64,000 nt of DNA from contig NZ_CANMFD010000001.1 of assembly GCF_947496995.1 (NCBI RefSeq), positions 1,732,692-1,796,691 of the forward strand, given 5' to 3'. This DNA comes from an uncultured Roseibium sp. (lineage in GTDB: Bacteria; Pseudomonadota; Alphaproteobacteria; Rhizobiales; Stappiaceae). Positions 16,569 to 25,910 of the stretch are shown in pieces. Under the pieces are notes generated by a model. That model was not told the DNA's origin and ran no database searches. It saw nothing but the letters and a program-made list of their open reading frames with translations. The translations under genes and the position numbers were made by a program. Positions within the stretch are counted from its first letter, which is position 1. Every line of letters starts with the position of its first letter.

Positions 16569-17969
16569 TCACTTGAGGGAGGAGCTGGCATCCTGAGCGG
16601 GCGCATGTCCCTGGTTTGCATCGCCCAACTGGCGCAGGGGAATTCCGGCGATGACGTTGCTTTCGATTGTCGCGAGGTTTCTGGATTTGGTTTCCGGCAA
16701 CCAGACAAGCGAAATGACCAGCGAGCAGACACAGACCGCCGCGAAGATCAGGAAGACGCCGTCGAGCCCGATGGAGGAAACACCGGTCAGGAAGACGAAG
16801 GCAATCAGCGCGTTGAACAGCCAGCTGGTGGCCGACGCCACCGAGATCCCGGTTTCCCGGATGGTCGAGGGAACCAGTTCGGACATGAGGACATAGGGCA
16901 GGGGGCCGAGGCTGACGGCAAAGGCGCCGATGTAGACGCACAGGGCGATCAGGCCGAGGATGGGCAGGGACCAGACCTGGGCGGCGACAACGCCCAGAAG
17001 GCCGATGACCATGACGAGGGATCCGAAGATGGCAAGCGGCCTGCGCCCCAGCCTGTCGACCGTTGCGATGGCGACGACAGTTGCGATCAGATTGATCAGG
17101 CCGAGACCGAAAGTGGCGCCGAGGGCGGCCGTTCCCGGCGAGAAGCCCAGGTCGACGAAGATTGCGGGAGCATAATAAAGAATTCCGTCGATGCCGCTCA
17201 GGTTCTGCAGAATGAACAAGCCGCAGCACAAGGTCAGAACTGCAGGGGTCGACCCGATGCGCAGTGTTTTCCAGAGGGACAACGTCGGACGTGCGGCCCC
17301 TTCTGCAACGGGAACCCGTTCAAGGCCAAGCGACGCGGAAACGGCTTCCGCTTCGGCGTTTCGCCCGACCCTCGCAAGCCACACCGGGCTTTCCGGCACC
17401 ATCAGCAGCGCGGCAAATCCCGCCACGGCGATCACGATACCCAGGCCGATGCCATGGGCCCATGCAGCGGGGTCCTCTATCAGGAGCGGGACGGTATAGG
17501 CGGCCAGTATCCCCATGGTGACGGCAAGCTGGAACAGGGAGACGACGCTTCCGCGGAAGCGGGCCGGTGTCGCTTCGCCCGCGTACATCGGTCCTGCCAT
17601 GGAAGACAAGCCGACGGACAGGCCGATCAGGACGCGCGCGGCGATCAGTCCGGGCAGGTCGGGATGGGTGAGGGTGAGGCCATATCCGGCTGCGGCCAGC
17701 CCGAAGGCTGTCAGCAGCGTGATCCGTCGCCCGAATGCCCGCGCCAGGGGGCCGGCGGCGATCGCTCCCAGAAAGCAGCAGAACACCAGCGAAACGGTCA
17801 CATATTCCTTGCCCCCGGTGCCGAGGGAGAATTCGCGGCCGATTTCGTCCAGCCATCCTGCAATGCTGGCCGTGCTGTAACCGAACAGCAGGCCTGCGCA
17901 AATCGTCAGGAAGGACACGCGGCCTACCGCAAGGTAGAGCCGCGTGCCGGTGACTTGAGTGAGCGTCAT
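16569..17969 (-). CDS. Sugar porter family MFS transporter (second of tandem pair)
   Basis: 466 residues with 12 predicted helices. Sugar-porter signatures are visible: the A-loop ARAFGRRITLL, PESPVWLARVG at the end of helix 6, QNLSGIDGILYYAP on helix 7, VDRLGRRPL, and a closing LPETKSR. These carriers move sugars or cyclitols with protons or by facilitated diffusion across the inner membrane. Its start codon overlaps the stop of the preceding transporter (ATGA), so the two are translationally coupled. It is the last gene of the aminotransferase-GMC-MFS-MFS operon. Confidence 0.88.
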   Translation of the reverse strand: MTLTQVTGTRLYLAVGRVSFLTICAGLLFGYSTASIAGWLDEIGREFSLGTGGKEYVTVSLVFCCFLGAIAAGPLARAFGRRITLLTAFGLAAAGYGLTLTHPDLPGLIAARVLIGLSVGLSSMAGPMYAGEATPARFRGSVVSLFQLAVTMGILAAYTVPLLIEDPAAWAHGIGLGIVIAVAGFAALLMVPESPVWLARVGRNAEAEAVSASLGLERVPVAEGAARPTLSLWKTLRIGSTPAVLTLCCGLFILQNLSGIDGILYYAPAIFVDLGFSPGTAALGATFGLGLINLIATVVAIATVDRLGRRPLAIFGSLVMVIGLLGVVAAQVWSLPILGLIALCVYIGAFAVSLGPLPYVLMSELVPSTIRETGISVASATSWLFNALIAFVFLTGVSSIGLDGVFLIFAAVCVCSLVISLVWLPETKSRNLATIESNVIAGIPLRQLGDANQGHAPAQDASSSLK

Positions 17970-19300
17970 GCCGCGACAGGACTGTGGCGCATTTCGATCT
18001 CTTCAAGACTGACGCCCTTGGTTTCAGGGGCGTAGAACCAGGAGAAAATCGCTCCGAGGGTGCAGAAAATTCCGAACAGGGCGAAGGTCGCCACCGCGCC
18101 GAAATGCGCCAGAACCACCGGGAAAGAAAACACCACGATGAAGTTGCAGCTCCAGTTCGCGACCGAGGCCATGGCCATGCCCCGGCTGCGCAGCGCCAGC
18201 GGGAACAATTCGGACATGTACAGCCACGGCAACGGCCCAAGACTGACCGCGAAGAAGGCGATATAGGCGAACAGACCGGCCAGGGCCAGCGGCGCCAGCT
18301 CAGGCTTGTCGGCCTGCATGGCGTAGGCGATCACCACAAGGCTGAGCGCGGTGCCGATGAAGCCGAGGATAAGAAGGGGGCGGCGACCAAAACGGTCGAC
18401 GACGAACATGGCGACGATCGTCATCAGCACGTTCACCACGCCGATGCCGACGGTCGCGGCCAACTGGGTGCTGGAACCGTCGAAACCGGCATGTTTCATG
18501 ATGATCGGAGCATAATAGATGACGGCATTGATGCCGCTGACCTGCTGGAAAACAAAGGCAGCGATGGTGAAAATCACCAGCGGACGGACGTTTTCGGTCA
18601 GGAATGCGCTCCAGCCCGGTTCGGCGACCCCGGACGCTTGCGTGCGCTCGATTTCAGTGACGACATGAGTGGCTTCTTCCTTGGACAGATGGGGCTGAAC
18701 AAGGCCGATAACCTTGATTGCCTTGTCATGTGAACCGTTCATGGCCAGCCAGCGGGGGCTCTCGGGCGACAGGGCTATTCCGATCAGCGACACAAGTGCA
18801 GGCACCGCACCGAGCGCCAGCATCCACCGCCACGCGCCAAGGGGTTCAAGAACCAGATCCAGAAGATAGGACGAAAGAATGCCGACCGTGATCATCAGCT
18901 GAAAGGCCGAAACCACCGCGCCCCTGTATTTCGCCGGGGCGAGCTCGGCCAGGAACATCGGGGCCGCCAGGGCGGATGCCCCGATGGCGACACCCAGCAT
19001 CAGACGTGCGCCGACAAGAAATTCCAGACCCGTGGCCAGACCGGCCGCGACCGCGCCGATTGCGAACAGGACCGAGCACAGTATCAGCACCTTGCGCCGC
19101 CCAAGACTGTCGGCATACATCGCCGCCAGGATAGCTCCGGCGACAGCCCCCAAGGGGACCGCGGCCGTCATGAAGCCTTCACCGGTCGCCGAGATGTCGA
19201 AGGTCTTGGTGATCAGGGGCAGGGCTCCGGCAATCACGCCTTCATCGAAGCCGAACAGCAGGCCGAACAGCGCGGCCAGGGAAACCAATCGTAACAGCAT
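17966..19300 (-). CDS. Sugar porter family MFS transporter (first of tandem pair)
   Basis: 444 residues, 12 helices. It is the clearer sugar porter of the pair: GFDEGVIAGALPLI on helix 1, DSLGRRKVLI, ESPRWLAMNG, QQVSGINAVIYYAP on helix 7, VDRFGRRPLL, and PETKGVSLEEIE at the C-terminus. These resemble D-xylose, galactose and myo-inositol H+ symporters. The gene lies 18 bases behind the GMC oxidoreductase gene and overlaps the next transporter by 4 bases. The substrate is unknown, but co-transcription with an aminotransferase and a sugar-type oxidase suggests a polyol, cyclitol or aminosugar. Confidence 0.9.
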   Translation of the reverse strand: MLLRLVSLAALFGLLFGFDEGVIAGALPLITKTFDISATGEGFMTAAVPLGAVAGAILAAMYADSLGRRKVLILCSVLFAIGAVAAGLATGLEFLVGARLMLGVAIGASALAAPMFLAELAPAKYRGAVVSAFQLMITVGILSSYLLDLVLEPLGAWRWMLALGAVPALVSLIGIALSPESPRWLAMNGSHDKAIKVIGLVQPHLSKEEATHVVTEIERTQASGVAEPGWSAFLTENVRPLVIFTIAAFVFQQVSGINAVIYYAPIIMKHAGFDGSSTQLAATVGIGVVNVLMTIVAMFVVDRFGRRPLLILGFIGTALSLVVIAYAMQADKPELAPLALAGLFAYIAFFAVSLGPLPWLYMSELFPLALRSRGMAMASVANWSCNFIVVFSFPVVLAHFGAVATFALFGIFCTLGAIFSWFYAPETKGVSLEEIEMRHSPVAA

Positions 19301-19318
19301 TCAAATCATCCTTCGGGT

Positions 19319-20809
19319 TCAGGCCGACAAGCGTGCATAGACGCCTTCGGCATGGCGCAGAGACCATGCAGTGATCGTGAGGTAGCTGTTGGCCGACCCC
19401 TGTGAAGGCCATGCGGCCGCATCCGCGACGGACAGGTTGGGCAGGCGCCAGAACTGACCGAAGGGATTGGTCACCCCGGCATCTTCTTCTTTTGACATAC
19501 GCAGCCCGCCAATCTCGTGCAGGGCGGCTCCCAGCGGATTGACCTGGGTTCTCAGAAGCTCTGCGTCGATGGCTTCAGCAACCTGCGGCAGGAAAGCATC
19601 CATTTCGCCCAGGATACGCTTGTCGCCGTCGCTGCGGTCGGCGATGACTGCATATTGGCCCATGTCTCCGGGGCCATCGCCCTGGCCTTTGGTGAGCACG
19701 ACTTCATTTGTTTCCGAGGATTCCCCGACGCCGAAGCAATAGGCGAGGAGATAGAGCCCGTCAGGGTCGCAATCGAGCCAGACGGTAGCGTGATAGGGGG
19801 TGTACCAGGTTTCGGCGAACGGTCCCTGGATCTGGATGTGATAGGGGCGTTCCTTGGTCGGCGGCAGAAACGCATAGATCGGTTCTTTCAGCGGCTTGCG
19901 CAGTTTGAACAGCCCCTGAATGAACTGGTGATCGGCGATGTGGGTGCCGACATCCGGGTGCAGGTCCTTCAGACCCGACGCCAGGGCAAGGCGGGTCGAC
20001 TGGATTGCTCCACCGGCAAATGTGTAGTGCCGGGCGACCAGCCTGAAACGCTTGTCATCGTCGGTCCCCTTGACGATCAGGCCGGTGACGGTGCTGCCGT
20101 CGTGGTCGACCCGCTCGGCGATCGCATCGGGAACCAGAACGATCCGTCCGCGCTCCACTTCGCGAGACAGAAGCCCGCTGCGGATCAGCCGGTCGGAAGA
20201 ACTGTCGAAACCGCGTGGCATATAGCCGTTGCGGGGCTCCTGGGTGTCGACGCCGGTGGAGGCATGCACGGCTTCAATTCCGGCGTCGTTCAGGCGGTCG
20301 AGAAACCCCTGTTGCGCATCGCCCCGGAAAAAGGCCGGCCGGTCCGTATTGGGGCCCGAGACGTGCATCAGGTTCTCTGCCTTCTGGTAATAAGGTTCGA
20401 ACTCGTCGTAGGTGACGGGCCAGTCGGCAAAATCCCATTCCGTGAAGCGGGGGGTACAGCCACCCCAGAAGAGGGTCCGTCCGCCGACCGTCGACCATGC
20501 ATCGCTGTTCAGGGGCGGAGACACGGTTTCGTCGAAATGGGCGCGGTCCGTCCAGGCGGTTCTGTAACGCACGAGATTATGGATCTGCGGTGTCAGATCG
20601 CTGCGGCTGCGGAACGGGGTGGAGCCGACGTGGCTTGGAAGCACGAACGGGCCGGCCTCAAGGATCACGACGGACAGGCCCTTGTTGGCCAGTTCTATCG
20701 CACTGGTGACGCCCGCCGTCCCCGAACCGACGATCAGGACGTCGATATTTGTCGTGGCTTTTGCAATGGAAAACAGGTCGGAGGTCAGGACCGAAGACAG
20801 AGATTTCAT
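19319..20809 (-). CDS. GMC family FAD-dependent oxidoreductase
   Basis: 496 residues. The FAD-binding Rossmann motif (VLIVGSGTAGVTSAIELANKG) is at residues 24-44, followed by the GMC segment TVGGRTLFWGGCTPRF. The C-terminal catalytic region has HEIGGLRMSKEEDAGVT and SVADAAAWPSQGSANSYLTI. Members oxidise sugars, polyols and amino-alcohols, such as pyranose oxidase and the aminoglycoside 6'-oxidases. A twin-arginine signal is absent, so it should be cytoplasmic. It lies 11 bases behind the aminotransferase gene, which suggests a carbonyl made here is transaminated, or the reverse. Confidence 0.88.
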   Translation of the reverse strand: MKSLSSVLTSDLFSIAKATTNIDVLIVGSGTAGVTSAIELANKGLSVVILEAGPFVLPSHVGSTPFRSRSDLTPQIHNLVRYRTAWTDRAHFDETVSPPLNSDAWSTVGGRTLFWGGCTPRFTEWDFADWPVTYDEFEPYYQKAENLMHVSGPNTDRPAFFRGDAQQGFLDRLNDAGIEAVHASTGVDTQEPRNGYMPRGFDSSSDRLIRSGLLSREVERGRIVLVPDAIAERVDHDGSTVTGLIVKGTDDDKRFRLVARHYTFAGGAIQSTRLALASGLKDLHPDVGTHIADHQFIQGLFKLRKPLKEPIYAFLPPTKERPYHIQIQGPFAETWYTPYHATVWLDCDPDGLYLLAYCFGVGESSETNEVVLTKGQGDGPGDMGQYAVIADRSDGDKRILGEMDAFLPQVAEAIDAELLRTQVNPLGAALHEIGGLRMSKEEDAGVTNPFGQFWRLPNLSVADAAAWPSQGSANSYLTITAWSLRHAEGVYARLSA

Positions 20810-20820
20810 GGATTTGGGCC

Positions 20821-22134
20821 TCAGCGATTGAAATAGGCGGCAGCAACTTTGCGGAATGCACGGATTATGTCGTCGACATCCCCATCGCTCAGGATGGAGG
20901 CGATCGACAGCAGTCCGGAACGATCGTGCAGATCATCACACACCGGCAGAAGCCCGCGGTGGTAGTTGATCTGCGATGCAAAGGCGTTGTCGGGGTGCGA
21001 CCAGGGGAAACCGTCCCGGGTATTCGATCGCTTTTCCGTCAGACTGGGAATGTTGAAATACCAGTGCAGACCCCAGTCGCGCATGGGCAGGCAACTCAGC
21101 GACCCTTCCGGTCCGTGGATGCCCTCTGCCTTGACGGCGGCCATGAAGCGCGAGCACATGTCCGCGTCCTCGAAGGTCATGATCATGAAGGGGCCGCTGT
21201 CGCCTTCCGGGTCGATGACATGGCGTAACTGAATTTCCGGATATGCGGACAGCGCTTCGCGAATGCGCCATTTTGCACTGCGCATGGCTCCGGTGATCTG
21301 GCCCAGCTTGCGCGATTGCGCCAGTGCCATTGCGCCGGTCAGATCCGACATGCGGGCGCCGATACCCCAGAACTGGCAGGTTTCATCCTGCGGATCGAAA
21401 CGGCCGGCTTCATTGCGGGCATAGCCGAGGTCGTGCATGGCAACGATCCGGCGGAACAGGTCCTCATCCTTGCAGACGATCATTCCACCGTCGCCGGACG
21501 TCATGTTCTTGTTCATCTGAAAACTGAACGTGGCGATGTCGCCGAAACGGCCAACGGGTGTTCCGTTCTGGCTCGCGCCTGCAGCCTGTGCGCAATCTTC
21601 AATGAGCCCCAGTCCGTTTTTGCGCGCAAGTTCGGCGATTTCCGCCACATGTCCGGGAGCGCCGCTCATGTGGACCAGCAAGATGGCCCGGCTGCGGGGA
21701 TTGATCTTGCTCTCAAGATCCTTGACGTCCATGCAGAATGTGTCGTCGATATCGACCAGCCGGGGAATGGCCCCCGCCCGCACGATGGCGGACATGCAAC
21801 TCACCCACATGTACCCGGCGACCAGAACTTCGTCTCCCGGGCCGACTTCAAGGGCGGACAGGGCGATGGACAAGGCAGCCGTTCCGGATGAGACGGCCAG
21901 TGCGTGTTTGTGTCCGTAGGTTTCACACCATTCCCGCTCCAGGGTTTCCACCATGTATTGGGGATTGATGCCATAAAACCGGAACGGGCTCTGCGAGCGC
22001 AGCACCCGGTCGACCAGTTCACGTTCTTCCTCGCCGATCCAGTGCGCACCGGGAAGCTCCCAGGGCAGGGGCGCCGTACGGACTGGTGTTCCGCCATCAA
22101 TGGCCAATTTCTCTTCTTGAACTGATACAGGCAC
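20821..22134 (-). CDS. DegT/DnrJ/EryC1/StrS family PLP-dependent aminotransferase
   Basis: 437 residues. The N-terminal LAIDGGTPVRTAPLPW is the opening typical of StsC/AHBA-synthase-like members. AVSSGTAALSIALSAL binds the PLP phosphate, LIEDCAQAAGA carries the PLP-N1 aspartate, and SFQMNKNMTSGDGGM contains the internal-aldimine lysine. Known relatives transaminate keto-sugars or scyllo-inosose with Glu/Gln. It is the first gene of a four-gene operon; 660 bases of non-coding DNA lie upstream. Direction of flux (synthesis or breakdown) cannot be read from sequence. Confidence 0.88.
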   Translation of the reverse strand: MPVSVQEEKLAIDGGTPVRTAPLPWELPGAHWIGEEERELVDRVLRSQSPFRFYGINPQYMVETLEREWCETYGHKHALAVSSGTAALSIALSALEVGPGDEVLVAGYMWVSCMSAIVRAGAIPRLVDIDDTFCMDVKDLESKINPRSRAILLVHMSGAPGHVAEIAELARKNGLGLIEDCAQAAGASQNGTPVGRFGDIATFSFQMNKNMTSGDGGMIVCKDEDLFRRIVAMHDLGYARNEAGRFDPQDETCQFWGIGARMSDLTGAMALAQSRKLGQITGAMRSAKWRIREALSAYPEIQLRHVIDPEGDSGPFMIMTFEDADMCSRFMAAVKAEGIHGPEGSLSCLPMRDWGLHWYFNIPSLTEKRSNTRDGFPWSHPDNAFASQINYHRGLLPVCDDLHDRSGLLSIASILSDGDVDDIIRAFRKVAAAYFNR

Positions 22135-22800
22135 CTGGCAAGGTCCTCCCTATGGGTTCTGCGGGAAAGTCAAACACCCGCGTTCGTTCAGGCGAGCCAG
22201 GCGTCGTTTCCTGGCTGCGGTGGACCTTGGGTCCGTTTGTATGTCAGGCGTACGACTGATCAGTGGCGCAATCCGGCGCGTCGATGTTTCCCCCCATCAG
22301 CCAGTTGCGTCGCAGCCTCCCAAATTTTATCGCCGCCGGTTATGCTGGCGCCGGAGCTCCAAAAGGAGAGCGGAAGCTGCCTACTGCAGCAGCGTCCTGC
22401 CGGACTGACCCGGCATTTCTCCCAAGATATCACAAAACCCTAACCCCGATTTTCTCAAGCAACCCGAAACGCGAACGACTTAATTTTAGCAATCCGAAAT
22501 CAGCACGTTCATGAGAGACTGCCGAACAAGTCGGTCAAAATATCCCTGTAAAAATAACACCTTAAAAATTAAGATATCCCTACACGCGAAGAGTTCCGCT
22601 TTTGGAGGAACGACTTTCAGTAGAATCGCGATCACGCCCTCTTCATCGATCCTGCCCCGTGCTGGCGGTTCATTTCAGATGAAGGGGCGCTGCGGAAATG
22701 GCGTTTCAGCAAAACACGTATCGATGCAGCCGAAGCAACACGGACCGAAGTCTCCAACTGCGGAGACCCACACTCTCACGTCTGCCAAGTCACTGAAGAC
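22135..22800. other. Gene-free region upstream of the aminotransferase operon
   Basis: No supported gene. It should contain the operon promoter (minus) and the 3' end of the TRAP operon. The stretch 22400-22620 is relatively AT-rich. A 97-codon plus-strand frame at 22511-22804 was rejected for its composition. Confidence 0.4.
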
Positions 22801-24078
22801 CTAACGGTAGATCATCGTCGGCAGCCACATGGAAAATGCCGGCACGAAGGTGAGCAGCAGCAGGACAGCCACAAGCGGGATCAGAAACGGAGCCGTTGCG
22901 GTCACACATCGCTCGAATGGCACATGGGCCACCTTGGACAGCACGTAAAGCACCATGCCCACCGGTGGCGTCAGCAGTCCGATCATCAGGTTGAGGATCA
23001 TGATGATGCCGAAATGCACCGGGTCGATGCCGAGGCCGACGGCGACCGGCAGCAATACCGGCGTAAGGATGGTGATCGCCGCGATGGTCTCCATGAAAAG
23101 TCCGATCACCAGAATGATCATGGTGATGATCAGGAGCAGCGCCACTTTGTTGTCCGTCAGGGCTACCATGACTTCGGAGAATTGCCGGGCGGTCTGGTTG
23201 GCGGTCAGGATCCACGCAAAGATCGTCGAGGCTGCGACGATGAGCATGATCGCGGACGTCGTCTCCACTGTTTCGAACGAGACCTTGAGGATCTTCCTCC
23301 AGTTCAGCGTGCGGTAGACGCCGACGCCGAGAAAGAGACACCAGGCAACGGCGGCAATGGCCGCTTCCGTCGGCGTGAATATGCCGAACATGATACCGCC
23401 GATGATGATCGCCGGTGTCATCAGCGGCAACAATGCATCGAGGAATGTCCGCCCGAAACGTCCCAGGACGAATGCCTGGTCGCGGGGGTAATTGCGGCGG
23501 CGTGAGTACCAGGCGACCATTGCCATCAGCGCCAGCGCCATCATCAGGCCTGGCACGATACCGGCCATGAACAGCTGGCCGATGGATGCATCCGCAATGA
23601 CGCCGTAGATGACCAGGGGCAGGGAAGGGGGGATGATCGGCCCGATGGTCGAGGAGGCCGCCGTGATGCCGACAGCGAAATCCGTGTCGTAACCGGAATC
23701 GCGCATCGCCTTGATCTCGATATTCCCGAGCCCGCCGGCATCGGCCACCGCCGCGCCCGACATGCCCGCGAAGATGACGCTCGCACCCACGTTGACGTGC
23801 CCCAGTCCGCCATGCATCCAGCCGACGGTCGCCCGTGCAAAGGCAAAGATCCGGGTCGTGATGCCGGCCGAATTCATAAGGTTGCCGGCCAGAATGAAGA
23901 ACGGCACCGCGATCAGCGGAAACGAATTGATACCGTTGACCATGTTCGCCAGCACGATCATCGGCGGCATGCCCTCAAAGACGATAAACGCCAGCGAGGC
24001 CAGCGCCAGGGCGGCGGCGACCGGTACGCCGATGATCATCAGCGCAAACAGAAACAGGATCATGAGCACGATGGCCAT
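22801..24078 (-). CDS. dctM: TRAP transporter large permease (DctM family)
   Basis: 425 residues and about 12 membrane helices, with typical DctM segments: PFFILAGNLMNSAGI, GMSGAAVADAGGLGNIEI, ITAASSTIGPIIPPS and FTPTEAAIAAVAW. It forms the Na+-coupled elevator subunit of the tripartite ATP-independent importer with the DctQ and DctP proteins encoded just upstream. The substrate is set by DctP and is not known. It is the last gene of the dctPQM operon, 12 bases after dctQ. Confidence 0.95.
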   Translation of the reverse strand: MAIVLMILFLFALMIIGVPVAAALALASLAFIVFEGMPPMIVLANMVNGINSFPLIAVPFFILAGNLMNSAGITTRIFAFARATVGWMHGGLGHVNVGASVIFAGMSGAAVADAGGLGNIEIKAMRDSGYDTDFAVGITAASSTIGPIIPPSLPLVIYGVIADASIGQLFMAGIVPGLMMALALMAMVAWYSRRRNYPRDQAFVLGRFGRTFLDALLPLMTPAIIIGGIMFGIFTPTEAAIAAVAWCLFLGVGVYRTLNWRKILKVSFETVETTSAIMLIVAASTIFAWILTANQTARQFSEVMVALTDNKVALLLIITMIILVIGLFMETIAAITILTPVLLPVAVGLGIDPVHFGIIMILNLMIGLLTPPVGMVLYVLSKVAHVPFERCVTATAPFLIPLVAVLLLLTFVPAFSMWLPTMIYR

Positions 24079-24090
24079 GCGGTATTAACC

Positions 24091-24699
24091 TCAATCGGTG
24101 GGCAGGTGCGCGTCCAGCGAACGCACGACTTCATCCGGCGTCTGGCGCAGCCGTCGCCACAGCCAGATGGCCGAGTAGAAAGCCATGATGCCGAGCGCGA
24201 TCACGCAGATCGTATAGATCCAGGCCTTGGGGATGGGCAGGGAGATCATTTTTTGCCGGGTCTTCTGGGTCAGCTCTATGCCGATCCAGGTCATGGCGCT
24301 GAAAAACCCAAGCGTGATTGCCTGCGACAGGACAGTCAGCCCTTTCGCGGCAGCTGGCGGGACCATGCGCATCAGGAATTCGAGCGTGATGTGGGACCCG
24401 CGCCGCGTCGCCGTGATCGATCCCAGGAAACAGACCAGGATCAGGAGGTAGCGTGCCACCTCTTCGGTCCAGGCCAGGGAATCGTTCAGGACGTAGCGGG
24501 TGAAGAATTGCAGGAAAACGACCACGGCCAGAACCCAGAAAACGAAAATTCCCGGGCCGTCGATCCATCTGAGACCGCTGAGGTCGGTTTCCGCATCCTC
24601 GAACTGCAGCAGGCCGGGCGCACCTGAAGTGCGCCCTTTCTGCGTTTCCGCAGCGGCGGGGTCGTTCGTGTCCGCCGCCGCTTCAGTCTCCTGGTTCAT
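24091..24699 (-). CDS. dctQ: TRAP transporter small permease (DctQ family)
   Basis: 202 residues. Four membrane helices begin at about residue 48 (GIFVFWVLAVVVFLQFFTRYVL), followed by SLAWTEEVARYLLILVCFLGS, the conserved W-x-EE-x-AR-Y/L motif of DctQ. A long acidic, Ala-rich cytoplasmic N-terminus (about 40 residues) is atypical but common in fused or longer DctQ forms. It overlaps the stop of dctP by 4 bases, showing translational coupling. Confidence 0.93.
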   Translation of the reverse strand: MNQETEAAADTNDPAAAETQKGRTSGAPGLLQFEDAETDLSGLRWIDGPGIFVFWVLAVVVFLQFFTRYVLNDSLAWTEEVARYLLILVCFLGSITATRRGSHITLEFLMRMVPPAAAKGLTVLSQAITLGFFSAMTWIGIELTQKTRQKMISLPIPKAWIYTICVIALGIMAFYSAIWLWRRLRQTPDEVVRSLDAHLPTD

Positions 24700-25673
24700 T
24701 GAGCGAGTGCCTGCATCCGCTCATAATGTTCCTGGGTATAGGGCACCTTCGATTCATCCGTTAGGATGGGAGCGACAGCTGCCTGGAAGGCTGCCTTGTC
24801 GACTTCGTTGATCTGAATGCCTTCATCGCGGAACCACTGCACCAGATCCTGTTCGGACTGGTAGATTTCTTCCGCGTTCTGCGCCAGGGCGTCCTTGATG
24901 ACGGCATCGACGGTCGCGGCGTCATCGCCCAATTGGCCCATGGCGTTCTCGGAAACCACGACGATCAGCGAGTTGCCGATATGACCGGTCAGGTTGATGT
25001 TCGACTGGACCTCGTAGAACTTCTTGAACTTGATGGTCGGCAGTGGGTTCTCCTGGGCGTCCACGACACCCTGCTGCAGGGCCAGGTAAACTTCCGAGAA
25101 GGCGATCGGGGTCGGATTGGCGCCAACCGCATTCGGGAACAGTACCATCAGCGGCGAATCCGGAACGCGGATTTTCAGGCCTTCCATGTCCGCCGGTTTG
25201 GTGATCGGGAACTTGGAAGTCACGTGCCGGTAGCCGTACCAGGTGATGCCCATGACCGTATGGCCGGTGGCGTCCTTGTAGCCGTCGGACAGGTCCGTAA
25301 AGAGATCGCTGTCGCGGTAGGCTTTCCAGTGGTCGTAATCCTTCAGCATGAAGGGGTAGTCGGATATGGCGATAGGGCCATAATCGCGTTCCGCGAAGTT
25401 CGGGCCGGTGTAGATCATGTCGACGGAGCCGATGGTCAGGCCTTCGTTGATCTCCGCTTCCTTGCCGAGTGACGAGGCGGGGTAGACTGAAATTGTGACC
25501 CGTCCGTCAGTCTTTTCCTTGATCTGTTCTGCTGCCCAGAGCGCCCACTTGTGGTAGCTGGAGCCTTCCTCATAGACGTGCGCCCATTTCAGATCCGCCG
25601 CCAGGGCCTGACCCGCAAGGGCAACCGTCATAGCGGCGGCCAAAAGGCCCCGCGTTACCTTTTTTCCAAACAT
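24696..25673 (-). CDS. dctP: TRAP transporter solute-binding protein (DctP family)
   Basis: 325 residues. A signal peptide (GLLAAAMTVALAGQALA) is cut near residue 25. The mature protein begins LKWAHVYEEGSSYHKWA, the DctP/SiaP-type opening. The carboxylate-binding arginine of the family is likely in LKIRVPDSPLMV, followed by SEVYLALQQGVVDAQENP. It binds an organic acid in the periplasm and delivers it to DctQM. The ligand is unknown; the divergent FCD-type GntR regulator suggests a sugar acid or other carboxylate. Confidence 0.93.
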   Translation of the reverse strand: MFGKKVTRGLLAAAMTVALAGQALAADLKWAHVYEEGSSYHKWALWAAEQIKEKTDGRVTISVYPASSLGKEAEINEGLTIGSVDMIYTGPNFAERDYGPIAISDYPFMLKDYDHWKAYRDSDLFTDLSDGYKDATGHTVMGITWYGYRHVTSKFPITKPADMEGLKIRVPDSPLMVLFPNAVGANPTPIAFSEVYLALQQGVVDAQENPLPTIKFKKFYEVQSNINLTGHIGNSLIVVVSENAMGQLGDDAATVDAVIKDALAQNAEEIYQSEQDLVQWFRDEGIQINEVDKAAFQAAVAPILTDESKVPYTQEHYERMQALAQ

Positions 25674-25734
25674 ATCTGTCCTCCCGTTGGCCGGAGCCGA
25701 ACTCCTCCGCTCGTCTGGCCAATTTATGCATAAC

Positions 25735-25744
25735 TAGTATACAA
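25735..25744. promoter_or_regulatory. Putative GntR/FCD operator
   Basis: TAGTATACAA contains the GTATAC core of the t-GTA-TAC-a half-sites typical of FadR-type GntR regulators. It lies between the divergent dctP and gntR genes, 62 bases upstream of the dctP start codon. Confidence 0.4.
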
Positions 25745-25910
25745 GATATTTTACGTATATGACATATTTACGGAATGCAAACGAATTCGATCTGGTCAGA
25801 CCGGCCGCCAACTGCTAGGCCCTCTCGGGAAATACCGAGAGAAACCGCCGGTTCTCATGGCAGTGAAGTGCTGCCGCGAACTTTTACCCGGCCTGGTTTC
25901 AGGAGAAGTG

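Noticed and set aside
16605..18035. A 476-codon plus-strand open frame opposite the sugar porter gene
   Set aside because: It is the antisense shadow of a GC-rich gene; its product is dominated by Asp, Gly, Gln and Arg with no domain, and the minus-strand frame is a clear transporter.
16569..22134. Aminoglycoside biosynthesis cluster
   Set aside because: A GMC oxidase and a StrS-type aminotransferase fit, but there is no cyclitol synthase, glycosyltransferase, kinase or resistance gene nearby.
22511..22804. A 97-codon frame upstream of the TRAP operon end
   Set aside because: Composition is random-like (Ser, Lys, Thr rich), no ribosome-binding site and no motif.
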